Positions 1 through 7,418 of a stretch of DNA of 64,000 nt are shown here, piece after piece (the stretch's first letter is position 1; every line of letters starts with the position of its first letter). The notes under the pieces are model-generated. The model was not told the DNA's origin, did no database searches, and was given only the letters and a program-made list of their open reading frames with translations. The position numbers and the translations under genes are program-made. Where the stretch lies: contig NZ_JBAMDA010000001.1 of the NCBI RefSeq assembly GCF_036964665.1, forward strand, positions 310,001 through 374,000. Direction: 5' to 3'. Origin of the DNA: Nitrobacter sp. NHB1 (GTDB lineage: Bacteria; Pseudomonadota; Alphaproteobacteria; Rhizobiales; Xanthobacteraceae).

Positions 1-285
1 GGCTACGAGACCTTCTGGATGTACATTCCGCACTTCATTCATTCGCCGTTCTACGTCTACGCCTATGCGTTCGGAGATTGCCTCGTGAACTCGCTCTACG
101 CGGTCTATGAGCACGCGTCCGAAGGGTTCGCCGAGCGCTATCTCGCGATGCTCGCCGCCGGCGGCACCAGACACTATTCCGAACTGCTGAGGCCGTTCGG
201 GCTCGACGCCAGGGATCCGAAATTCTGGGACGGTGGATTGTCGGTTATTGCCGGAATGATCGATGAACTGGAAGCGATGGGATAG
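1..285 (+). CDS. pepF: Oligoendopeptidase F-like M3 family metallopeptidase, C-terminal fragment
   Basis: The reading frame is open from base 1 (GYETFWM...) to the stop at 283-285, so the 5' part lies outside the window and about 94 codons are visible. The segment rich in Tyr and Phe (HFIHSPFYVYAYAFGD), followed by LYAVYEHASEGFAERYLAML and a short terminal helix ending in IDELEAMG, is the usual C-terminal end of the PepF/M3B oligoendopeptidases, which hydrolyse cytosolic oligopeptides. The zinc-binding HEXXH motif would be upstream and cannot be checked. The family call is from remembered similarity. The absence of another domain after the M3 fold agrees with a normal C-terminus. Confidence 0.8.
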   Translation, partial: GYETFWMYIPHFIHSPFYVYAYAFGDCLVNSLYAVYEHASEGFAERYLAMLAAGGTRHYSELLRPFGLDARDPKFWDGGLSVIAGMIDELEAMG

Positions 286-768
286 GCCATTGGCCGACCT
301 TTTGTGGCGTCAAACAAGCGAGGAGGGTCTGACGCGCCGGATCGGGGACAACTGGTCGCGAGATTGAACGGGGCGCCGTGCGTCGGCGTTCGCACGACAG
401 AAATCGCATCCCCCCGAGCCGCTTGGCGTTGTTTGCAGGAGCAAAGTCCTATTGAGCGCGCGGCAACGGCGTGTCTGATCGCGCGTGGCAAAATGGCGCA
501 GCGAGCACCGGAAGCCCATAAACCAGGAGCCCACAAACGGTTTGGGCCGAACGCTGCAAGAAAAGCGTGTATTTTTCAATCATAAGCTGTCTTTTTCTGC
601 CGCGCGTGCCCGTCTGGAGCCGAATGCCAAGGCGGGCTGGACGTGATTCAGGTATCCGGCTGACACAGGGTGCGGCCGTCCCGTCCAAAACATCGGGCGA
701 ACCGTTGCTCTGTCTTCACGATTGCGCTAATTGCTCACGGGCAGATCAACCTTGGCAGGAGACTTGAC
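286..768. other. Intergenic stretch without a recognisable gene
   Basis: Between the peptidase end and the small oxidase-subunit gene, both strands are open for 80-120 codons in several frames, but no frame has a convincing ribosome-binding site, recognisable protein or consistent third-position GC bias. I see no palindromic repeat of the kinds found elsewhere in the window. A promoter for the downstream gene presumably lies in its last 100 bases, but no clear -35/-10 pair stands out. Confidence 0.5.
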
Positions 769-921
769 GTGTCAGATCATGGCGAATTGGTATTTACGAC
801 GGCGGACGGAATGGATTACCCGGCGCACGAGAATGCATATAAAACGTTCATCAGGTTCGGGACGATCGGTACTGCGGCCGTGATCACCATCGTCTCGTTG
901 ATGGCGATTTTCCTCGTCTGA
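769..921 (+). CDS. aa3-type cytochrome c oxidase subunit IV-like small membrane protein
   Basis: A 50-residue protein beginning VSDHGELVFTTADGMDYPAH. The start is GTG at 769, preceded by a purine-rich ribosome-binding site (ggcaggaga, 754-762). It has a short polar N-terminus, then HENAYKTFIRF and one membrane helix at about residues 31-50. This is the pattern of the bacterial aa3 oxidase subunit IV family (CoxIV-like), a single-span accessory subunit of haem-copper oxidases. Its place about 95 bases ahead of pntAA is, as far as I recall, common in related genomes. The oxidase structural genes are not nearby, so association with oxidase is inferred from the family only. An upstream in-frame GTG would give a longer product with no added homology. 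Confidence 0.72.
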   Translation: MSDHGELVFTTADGMDYPAHENAYKTFIRFGTIGTAAVITIVSLMAIFLV

Positions 922-1016
922 TTGTCCGGTCGCCGTTCCGGCCGTCTCTGATTTTCGTTCGATAGCAATGTGGCTGGTGCTTTAGTCGTGCGTGGCCGTG
1001 GGCTGCGGGAGGCATC

Positions 1017-2147
1017 ATGAAGATTGCGATAGCGAAGGAAATCGATCCGTCCGAGCCGCGGGTGGCGGCGTCGCCGGATACCGTGAAGAAGTTCAAGGCG
1101 CTCGGCGCGGATGTCGCAATCGAGCCGGGCGCCGGAGTCAGGTCGGGATTGCCGGATTCGGAATTCACGGCCGCGGGCGCTGTAGTCAGTGCCGATGCGC
1201 TCAAGGATGCCGACGTCGTCGTCAAGGTGAAGCGGCCGGAAGTCAGCGAGCTTGCGCAATATAAGCGCGGCGCGCTGGTGATCGCGATCATGGATCCTTA
1301 CGGCAACGAGGCGGCGCTAAAGAAGATAGCGGATGCCGGCGTGTCGGCATTCGCGATGGAACTGATGCCGCGTATCACGCGCGCCCAGGTGATGGACGTG
1401 CTGTCGAGTCAGGCAAATCTGGCCGGCTACCGCGCCGTTATCGAGGCGGCGGAGGCCTTCGGCCGCGCATTTCCGATGATGATGACCGCAGCCGGCACTG
1501 TGCCGGCGGCGAAGGTGTTTGTCATGGGTGTCGGCGTTGCCGGCCTTCAGGCGATCGCCACCGCGCGCCGCCTCGGCGCCGTCGTCACCGCAACCGACGT
1601 CCGTCCCGCTACCAAGGAGCAGGTGGAAAGTCTCGGCGCCAAATTCCTCGCGGTCGAGGACGAGGAGTTCAAGAACGCGCAGACCGCCGGCGGCTACGCC
1701 AAGGAAATGTCGAAAGAGTATCAGGCCAAGCAGGCGGCGCTGACCGCAGAGCACATCAAGAAGCAGGACATCATCATCACGACGGCGCTGATTCCCGGAC
1801 GTCCGGCGCCGAAGCTCGTGACTGCGGAGATGGTGCGCTCGATGAAGCCGGGCTCGGTGCTGGTCGATCTCGCGGTCGAACGCGGCGGCAATATCGAAGG
1901 CGTCAAGGCAGGCAAGATCGTCGATCTCGATGGCGTGAAGATCGTCGGCTTTACCAATGTCGCGGGCCGCGTCGCCACCTCGGCGTCGAGCCTGTACGCC
2001 CGCAACCTGTTTTCGTTCATCGAGACGCTGGTCGACAAGACGACCAAGGCCCTCGCGGTGAACTGGGACGACGAACTGGTCAAGGCCACCGCGCTGACCA
2101 GGAATGGCGCGGTCATTCATCCGAACTTCCAGCCAAAAAGCGCATGA
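1017..2147 (+). CDS. pntAA: Proton-translocating NAD(P)+ transhydrogenase subunit alpha part 1 (NAD(H)-binding, dI)
   Basis: A 376-residue soluble subunit that binds NAD(H) and passes hydride to the NADP(H) domain of PntB, coupled to proton movement. It makes NADPH for biosynthesis and redox defence. The N-terminus MKIAIAKEIDPSEPRVAASP and the RPEVSEL, GVGVAGLQAIATARRLGA (dinucleotide-binding glycine loop, about residues 171-190) and DLAVERGGN segments are characteristic. The length matches the split alpha subunit of Rhodospirillum rubrum, not the fused E. coli PntA. The membrane part is encoded separately 144 bases downstream. ATG at 1017 follows an agg-rich site (gcgggaggcatc). Confidence 0.96.
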   Translation: MKIAIAKEIDPSEPRVAASPDTVKKFKALGADVAIEPGAGVRSGLPDSEFTAAGAVVSADALKDADVVVKVKRPEVSELAQYKRGALVIAIMDPYGNEAALKKIADAGVSAFAMELMPRITRAQVMDVLSSQANLAGYRAVIEAAEAFGRAFPMMMTAAGTVPAAKVFVMGVGVAGLQAIATARRLGAVVTATDVRPATKEQVESLGAKFLAVEDEEFKNAQTAGGYAKEMSKEYQAKQAALTAEHIKKQDIIITTALIPGRPAPKLVTAEMVRSMKPGSVLVDLAVERGGNIEGVKAGKIVDLDGVKIVGFTNVAGRVATSASSLYARNLFSFIETLVDKTTKALAVNWDDELVKATALTRNGAVIHPNFQPKSA

Positions 2148-2291
2148 CGCTCAGGTGCACAGCCGGCGAACGGGTTATCCCGTGGGGCCAGACGCGCGGG
2201 TTTATCTGCGGGTTTCCGAATCACGCCATCGGCGCGAACGCGAGGCGTTCGTCGCCCGGCGGGCCCCGGAACGACGAATAGGAACGTCCCC

Positions 2292-2609
2292 ATGGAACAT
2301 ATCGTTCAGGCCGTCGATCCCTTTGTGTTCCGGCTGTCGGTTTTCGTCCTGGCCGTATTCGTCGGCTACTTTGTGGTGTGGTCGGTAACGCCCGCGCTGC
2401 ATACGCCGTTGATGTCGGTCACCAACGCGATCTCGTCGGTGATCGTGGTCGGCGCGCTGCTCGCCGTCGGCGTCGGCATGATCTCGTCGGGTTCGGGCTG
2501 GGCGCGGGCCTTCGGTTTCGTCGCCCTGGTGTTCGCCTGCGTGAATATCTTCGGCGGCTTTCTCGTCACCCAGCGAATGCTGGCGATGTACAAGAAGAAG
2601 CAGAAGTGA
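2292..2609 (+). CDS. pntAB: NAD(P)+ transhydrogenase subunit alpha part 2 (membrane anchor)
   Basis: A 105-residue hydrophobic protein with three or four predicted membrane helices (about residues 12-30, 38-65 and 70-95) and a basic lysine-rich C-terminus (MYKKKQK). It is the membrane half of the split alpha subunit and forms, with PntB, the proton channel of the transhydrogenase. Start ATG at 2292 has a recognisable upstream ggaacg site. It lies between pntAA and pntB. The 253-base gap to pntB is unusually large for this operon and is filled by nested dispersed repeats. Confidence 0.94.
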   Translation: MEHIVQAVDPFVFRLSVFVLAVFVGYFVVWSVTPALHTPLMSVTNAISSVIVVGALLAVGVGMISSGSGWARAFGFVALVFACVNIFGGFLVTQRMLAMYKKKQK

Positions 2610-2630
2610 GCGGGGACCTTGAATAAATGT

Positions 2631-2830
2631 CGTCAAGCCCCGCGGAGGCGGGGCATCCAGTAGGCCGTGACTGCCTGTCTAGAGCGTTTTCGAGCGAAGT
2701 GGATACCGATTCGCGTGAAGAAAACGCGTCAAATCAAAATCATAGAGCCTCGCTTCGGATTCAATCAGAAGCGAGGCTCTAGTCATGACCGTTTCGGATG
2801 ACTGGATCATCCGCTTTCGCGGATGATGAC
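2631..2830. repeat. Palindromic dispersed element (GGATCCAGTA type) interrupted by a second repeat
   Basis: The left end reads CGTCAAGCCCCG...CGGGGCATCCAGTA (2631-2662). The right end reads ACTGGATCATCCGC...GCGGATGATGAC (2801-2830). Together they look like the two arms of one palindromic element. The copy at 2681-2782 of a different repeat family sits between them, so this is a nest of two repeats. The block fills the pntAB-pntB gap and would form strong hairpins in the pnt transcript. The family assignment rests on arm complementarity seen by eye. Confidence 0.6.
2681..2782 (+). repeat. Dispersed repeat A, copy 1 (gagcgttttcgagcgaag type)
   Basis: About 100 bases starting AGAGCGTTTTCGAGCGAAGT and ending in a hairpin (AGAAGCGAGGCTCT). 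Its reverse complement is almost identical to 5872-5977, with only a few differences. A diverged copy on the same strand occurs at 47600-47697. No coding role is visible. Confidence 0.85.
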
Positions 2831-2862
2831 AGAAGGATGACAGAAGAGGGGCTCTTAGTTTG

Positions 2863-4260
2863 ATGAACGCCAATCTCTCCGCGCTGCTTTACCTTATCGC
2901 CGGTGTCTTGTTCATCCTGTCGCTGCGCGGGCTGTCGAGCCCGGCGTCGAGCCGCCGCGGCAATTTCCTCGGCATGATCGGCATGGCGATCGCGGTCGCG
3001 ACCACGCTCGCGGCGCATCCGCCCGCCGATGCTCTGGCATGGCTGCTGGTGATCCTCGGGGTCGCGATCGGCGGCAGCATCGGCGCGGTGATCGCACGCC
3101 GGGTGCCGATGACGTCGATGCCGGAACTGGTCGCGGCGTTCCACTCGCTGGTCGGCATGGCGGCGGTGCTGGTGGCCGCGGGCGCGTTCTATGCGCCGGA
3201 AGCCTTCGGCATCGGCACGCCGGGCCATATCCATGCGCAGAGTCTGGTCGAGATGTCGCTCGGCGTCGCCATCGGCGCATTGACATTCACCGGCTCGGTG
3301 ATCGCGTTCCTGAAGCTATCGGGCCGCATGAGCGGCGCCCCGATCATCCTGCCGGCGCGTCACATCATTAACATCGTGCTCGCTTTGGCGCTGGTGTTCT
3401 TCGTCGTCGGGCTGGTGATGTCCGGCAGCGTGCTCGATTTCTGGCTGATCGTCATTCTGGCGCTGCTGCTCGGCGCGCTCTTGATCATTCCGATCGGTGG
3501 CGCCGACATGCCGGTCGTGATCTCGATGCTGAACTCGTATTCCGGCTGGGCGGCGGCCGGCATCGGCTTCACGCTCGGCAATTCGGCGCTGATCATCACC
3601 GGCGCGCTGGTCGGCTCCTCCGGCGCGATCCTGTCCTACATCATGTGCCATGCTATGAATCGCTCGTTCATCTCGGTGATCCTCGGCGGGTTCGGCGGCG
3701 AGACCGCCGTGGCCGGTGCCGGCGGCGGCGAGGTCAAGCCGGTCAAGCTCGGCTCGGCGGACGACGCCGCCTTCATCTTGAAGAACGCACAGAAGGTCAT
3801 CATCGTGCCCGGCTATGGCATGGCGGTGGCGCAGGCCCAGCACGCGCTGCGCGAGATGGCCGACACCCTCAAGAAGGAGGGCGTCGAGGTGAAGTACGCG
3901 ATTCATCCTGTGGCGGGTCGCATGCCCGGTCACATGAACGTGCTGCTCGCCGAGGCTAACGTGCCCTATGACGAGGTGTTCGAGCTTGAGGACATCAATT
4001 CGGAATTCGCCCAGGCCGACGTCGCCTTCGTGATCGGCGCCAACGACGTCACCAACCCGGCGGCGGAGGAAGACAAGACCTCGCCGATCTACGGAATGCC
4101 GGTATTGCAGGTCTGGAAGGCCGGCACCGTGATGTTCATCAAGCGTTCGCTGGCGTCGGGCTACGCCGGCATCGACAATCCACTGTTCTATCGGGACAAC
4201 ACCATGATGCTGCTTGGCGACGCCAAGAAGATGACGGAGAATATTGTCAAGGGAATGTAA
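2863..4260 (+). CDS. pntB: NAD(P)+ transhydrogenase subunit beta
   Basis: About 465 residues. An N-terminal membrane half of roughly nine helices (residues 1-260) is followed by the NADP(H)-binding dIII domain, with VIIVPGYGMAVAQAQHALREM (about residues 310-330), HPVAGRMPGHMNVLLAEA and the NADP-lid region GANDVTNPAAEEDKTSPIYGMP. It forms the proton channel and NADP site of the transhydrogenase. ATG at 2863 is preferred over the TTG one codon earlier because related proteins begin MNANL. An AGAAGAGGG ribosome-binding site lies at 2841-2849. It is downstream of pntAB but separated from it by nested repeats. Confidence 0.95.
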   Translation: MNANLSALLYLIAGVLFILSLRGLSSPASSRRGNFLGMIGMAIAVATTLAAHPPADALAWLLVILGVAIGGSIGAVIARRVPMTSMPELVAAFHSLVGMAAVLVAAGAFYAPEAFGIGTPGHIHAQSLVEMSLGVAIGALTFTGSVIAFLKLSGRMSGAPIILPARHIINIVLALALVFFVVGLVMSGSVLDFWLIVILALLLGALLIIPIGGADMPVVISMLNSYSGWAAAGIGFTLGNSALIITGALVGSSGAILSYIMCHAMNRSFISVILGGFGGETAVAGAGGGEVKPVKLGSADDAAFILKNAQKVIIVPGYGMAVAQAQHALREMADTLKKEGVEVKYAIHPVAGRMPGHMNVLLAEANVPYDEVFELEDINSEFAQADVAFVIGANDVTNPAAEEDKTSPIYGMPVLQVWKAGTVMFIKRSLASGYAGIDNPLFYRDNTMMLLGDAKKMTENIVKGM

Positions 4261-4288
4261 TACGGCGACTCAACAGCGGGAGACCGAT

Positions 4289-4744
4289 ATGGCTGACAAC
4301 AAGGCGAAGCGAGGCGGAAGCGACCGCGGCTTGATAGCGTTGAGTGAAGCCTATGAGGTCCGTTACTGGTCCAGGAAATTCAAAGTCACGCCGTTGAAGC
4401 TGAAGGCCGCCGTCAAGGTTGTCGGCCGTTCCGCCAGGAAGGTCGAGGCCTACATCAAGCTGCAGAAGCATAAGGCGAGTGACCGGGTGTTGATTGCGCT
4501 GAGCCAGCCATACGAAGTCAGCTACTGGTCGAAGAGGTTCAAGGTCACGCCCGCAAGGCTCCGCGCTGCGGTCAAGGCAGTCGGACACTCCTCGAAGAAG
4601 GTCGGCGCCTACCTCTCTCCCAAAAAGGCCGTCAAAAAGAGGACAGCTGCCAAGAAGAAGACAGTCGTCAAAAAGAAAACAGCCGTCAAAAAGAAGAGGA
4701 CGGTGAAGAAGGCAAAAAAGAGCGTCCGTAAGCGCACCAAATAA
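4289..4744 (+). CDS. Tandem DUF3606 protein with a histone H1-like lysine-rich tail
   Basis: A 151-residue, strongly basic protein. Two copies of a helical DUF3606-like module (about residues 10-60 and 63-110) each contain the pattern 'ALS..YEV.YW...FKVTP..L.AAVK.VG'. They are followed by a tail of AKKK/VKKK repeats (about 112-151). The tail resembles bacterial H1-like nucleoid proteins, suggesting DNA or RNA binding; this is inference, since DUF3606 has no assigned function that I know of. Start ATG at 4289 follows GCGGGAGA. It begins 28 bases after pntB and may be co-transcribed with it. The duplicated module within one protein is unusual. Confidence 0.82.
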   Translation: MADNKAKRGGSDRGLIALSEAYEVRYWSRKFKVTPLKLKAAVKVVGRSARKVEAYIKLQKHKASDRVLIALSQPYEVSYWSKRFKVTPARLRAAVKAVGHSSKKVGAYLSPKKAVKKRTAAKKKTVVKKKTAVKKKRTVKKAKKSVRKRTK

Positions 4745-5002
4745 CCGCTTGCCGGCTTTATGAGTCGGCGCCTTTCAATGCCGCGGTCGGTGTTGGCGGG
4801 CTGGTCAGCAGTTCCCTGCTGCCGGTAGGCACTGAAACCGGTCCATGGCCGCGATCTTACACAGCGTTCGGCCGGATCAAGCTGCTGACACAAACCGACA
4901 CGGAACGTCACGGCTTATCGCTCACTTGCCACCGATCGGTCGCGATTGATCCCTTAATCGGCCAAAAAGTTTCCCCATCAGACAGCGTGGGAGAGGCCGG
5001 TC

Positions 5003-5863
5003 ATGTTGACACTCGCTTTGAAATTTTTCTTTGAGAAGATATTGCCGTCTGTCCTCACGACAGTGACAGCGGCCTACATCGTCAACCATTACATCGCCGA
5101 CAAGCCTGCCGACGCACCGCTAACCGCTGCTGTGCCCGATAAAGCCGGCAGCAACAATCCCGAGGCCGGGGTTCGGGCGAAGGGTGTTTCCGAAAAGGCG
5201 GTCGCGAAGGTTGAGGCCGGGAAGGTCCAGCCCGAGACGGCTGCGGCAAAACCCGCGGAAAAGAAGCGGGCGGAAATCGCGAGCCTGCCGACTGACACGA
5301 AAAAGCATCAAGCGGCGCGGCGCGAGAAAGCCGCCGCCAAGGTAACGTCCACGCCGGCTGCTTCGGCGCAGGTGGCCTCGGTTCCGGACGATCATCGCGA
5401 TGCCAACGATCTTGCGCGTGCCGCGATCGATCGCTTGCGCGGCACGAATGATGCGCCCGTGCGGGTCGAGGCGTCTCGTCCTCAATCAGAGGTTTCTCGA
5501 GCGCAACGGGACGCCGATCGTCGGCCGGACGAATCCACGTCGTCGCGCCTGCAAGAGGTCACGCGCGCCGCACCTCAGCCGGCGATGCAACCGCTCCCGC
5601 CTGCGATCCGGGTGTCGACGCCGGCTGTCGAAATGCTCTCGCCCGACGCGACGGGGATGGGGGAATCGCAGGTTAACAGCGACGACCGGGTGCGGTTGCC
5701 GGTTCCGCCCGCAGATATTCCGCCTGCGGATATTCCACAAGCGTCGCGGCCGCTCGATCTCGAGGCCAACGGGGCGGCGCCGGCGATGCGCACCCATACC
5801 ACGGTCGCCGACGATATGCTTTCGGCCGCGAAATCGGTCTTCCAGACGGTGCTGCCGCGATAG
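5003..5863 (+). CDS. Hypothetical membrane-anchored Ala/Pro-rich protein
   Basis: 286 residues. The N-terminal 30 residues (LALKFFFEKILPSVLTTVTAAYIVNHYIA) form a single hydrophobic or amphipathic segment that could anchor the protein. The remainder is low complexity, rich in Ala, Glu, Lys, Arg and Pro, with PPADIPPADIP near the C-terminus, and looks disordered or periplasm-spanning. No enzymatic motif is visible and I do not recognise a family. A GGGAGAGG ribosome-binding site precedes ATG 5003. Codon bias is normal for the genome. It is bounded downstream by repeat A copy 2. Confidence 0.65.
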   Translation: MLTLALKFFFEKILPSVLTTVTAAYIVNHYIADKPADAPLTAAVPDKAGSNNPEAGVRAKGVSEKAVAKVEAGKVQPETAAAKPAEKKRAEIASLPTDTKKHQAARREKAAAKVTSTPAASAQVASVPDDHRDANDLARAAIDRLRGTNDAPVRVEASRPQSEVSRAQRDADRRPDESTSSRLQEVTRAAPQPAMQPLPPAIRVSTPAVEMLSPDATGMGESQVNSDDRVRLPVPPADIPPADIPQASRPLDLEANGAAPAMRTHTTVADDMLSAAKSVFQTVLPR

Positions 5864-5871
5864 TCGCGGGC

Positions 5872-5977
5872 CTAGAGTCTTTTCGCTTCTGATGGAATCA
5901 GAAGCGAGGCTCTATGATTTTGATTTGACGCGTTTTCTTCACGCGAACCGGTATCCACTTCGCTCGAAAACGCTCTA
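5872..5977 (-). repeat. Dispersed repeat A, copy 2 (inverted relative to copy 1)
   Basis: The reverse complement of this stretch begins TAGAGCGTTTTCGAGCGAAG and follows copy 1 (2681-2782) almost base for base for over 90 bases, so the two lie in opposite orientation around pntB and two hypothetical genes. Its own inner palindrome (GCTTCTGATGGAATCAGAAGC) can fold. Confidence 0.85.
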
Positions 5978-5994
5978 ACAAACACTTCGCTGAA

Positions 5995-6031
5995 ACGAAA
6001 AACGCGAGCCCCCGGGGCTCGCGTTTTTCGT
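5995..6031 (-). terminator. Strong bidirectional rho-independent terminator downstream of rpsU
   Basis: A perfect inverted repeat: ACGAAAAACGCGAGCCCC, one central C, then the exact complement. The ends of the stem are A/T runs, so it gives a GC-rich hairpin with a U-tract in either direction. It lies 20 bases beyond the rpsU stop on the minus strand, so it most likely ends rpsU transcription. Confidence 0.85.
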
Positions 6032-6051
6032 ATTCAAATTGGAGTCTCGTT

Positions 6052-6333
6052 TTAGCGAGGCGGGCGCGGACCGGCACCCGGACCACCACGGCCAGGTCCA
6101 GCGCCAAAAGCCGGCTTCGGCTTCATCGGCAGCAGGCCTTCGCGCTGCATCTTCTTGCGCGCAAGCTTGCGGGCGCGGCGCACGGCTTCGGCCTTTTCGC
6201 GAGCCTTTTTCTCGGAGGGCTTTTCGTAATGACCGCGGAGCTTCATCTCGCGGAAAATCCCCTCGCGCTGCATCTTCTTCTTCAGCGCCTTAAGGGCTTG
6301 ATCGACATTGTTATCGCGAACGAGAACCTGCAC
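6052..6333 (-). CDS. rpsU: 30S ribosomal protein S21
   Basis: 93 residues starting (GTG, 6333) [25 protein letters not shown], the conserved S21 N-terminus. [31 protein letters not shown] is the basic helical body. The C-terminus is extended by a Gly/Pro/Arg-rich tail ([17 protein letters not shown]), known in rhizobial S21. S21 sits on the small subunit near the 3' end of 16S rRNA and aids initiation. GTG is chosen because the upstream AAAGAGG ribosome-binding site is well placed and the longer in-frame version adds unrelated residues. A strong terminator follows. Confidence 0.95.
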   Translation of the reverse strand: MQVLVRDNNVDQALKALKKKMQREGIFREMKLRGHYEKPSEKKAREKAEAVRRARKLARKKMQREGLLPMKPKPAFGAGPGRGGPGAGPRPPR

Positions 6334-6602
6334 GCGGCATCCTCTTTCAATTGCACGGATTGAGAATTCGTCAGACAGCGGAAGAGCCGACAAAGGCCAA
6401 GCTTTCAGCGTCAAGGGCGCCGATGTACCAGATCAAAGCGCGAATGTCCACCGTTGGGCAGTGGCTTGGTTCGCGGGAAATGCCGGAAATTCGGGTGGAA
6501 TACCCCCAAAGAACCGCCAGTGGAGTTCAGCAACGCTTCACATCGGGTTGCTATGGAACCTGAGTTGTGATGGCTGATTCCCGCAACCGAGGGAGGCGTG
6601 TC

Positions 6603-7312
6603 ATGGATATCAGGAAATACGCGGCCGAACTGATTGGCACTTTCTGGCTGACCTTTATGGGCTGCGGCAGCGCGGTCATCGCGGCGGCGTTTCCACAGGT
6701 CGGCATCGGACTGCTGGGCGTTGCCTTTACCTTCGGTCTGAGCGTCGTCACCATGGCCTATGCGATCGGGCACATTTCGGGCTGCCATCTCAATCCGGCG
6801 ATCACGGTGGGTCTGACCGCGGGCGGCCGGTTTCCGGCCGGACAGGTGGTGCCGTACATCATCGCGCAAGTGATCGGTGCGGTCGCTGCCGCTGCGCTGC
6901 TCTATGTGATCGCCAGCGGGGCTCCGGGCTTCGATGTCGCCAAGGGCTTCGCGTCGAACGGCTACGGCGAGCACTCGCCTGGTCACTACAGCCTCATGGT
7001 CGGCTTCATCACCGAGGTGACGATGACGGCCATGTTCCTGTTCGTCATCATGGGATCGACCCACGGCAAGGCTCCGGTTTCGCGCCGCTGGCGATCGGGC
7101 TCGCGCTGGTGATGATTCACCTCGTCAGCATTCCTGTCACCAACACGTCGGTGAATCCGGCGCGTAGCACCGGTCCGGCACTGTTCGTCGGCGGCTGGGC
7201 GCTGAAGCAGCTCTGGCTGTTCTGGGTGGGGCCGTTGATTGGCGGCGTCATCGGCGGCTTGGTCTATCGCGGGCTCAGCAACGAGCCGGAAGGCGTTGTT
7301 GCCGGAAAATAG
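6603..7312 (+). pseudogene. aqpZ: Aquaporin Z gene interrupted by a single-base frameshift
   Basis: Frame 1 from ATG 6603 encodes [18 protein letters not shown] through the first NPA motif ([10 protein letters not shown]) to [14 protein letters not shown]. Homologous sequence then continues in another frame as [32 protein letters not shown], which includes the second NPA motif, to the stop at 7310-7312. The break is at about 7074-7077, where one G appears to be missing from CC-GG-TTT (CCGGGTTT would restore the frame). Both halves are otherwise intact. The intact protein would be a six-helix inner-membrane water channel of about 236 residues. This may be a recent inactivation or a sequencing error in a G run. 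Confidence 0.85.
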
Positions 7313-7318
7313 GCGGAA

Positions 7319-7357
7319 AAGTCGGCAAGAGCTGCGATCGGCGGCTCTTGCCGACTT
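7319..7357. terminator. Hairpin terminator between convergent genes
   Basis: A 14-bp perfect inverted repeat (AAGTCGGCAAGAGC ... GCTCTTGCCGACTT) with an 11-base loop lies just after aqpZ and before the 3' end of the carbamoyltransferase gene. On the minus strand it is followed by TTTTCC, so it may serve both convergent genes. The U-tract is short. Confidence 0.6.
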
Positions 7358-7418
7358 ACACCGTTCGACCGGGAGTGGCGCCGATTTCTGCCCCGGGCAA
7401 CAATCGGCGTGAGGCCGC

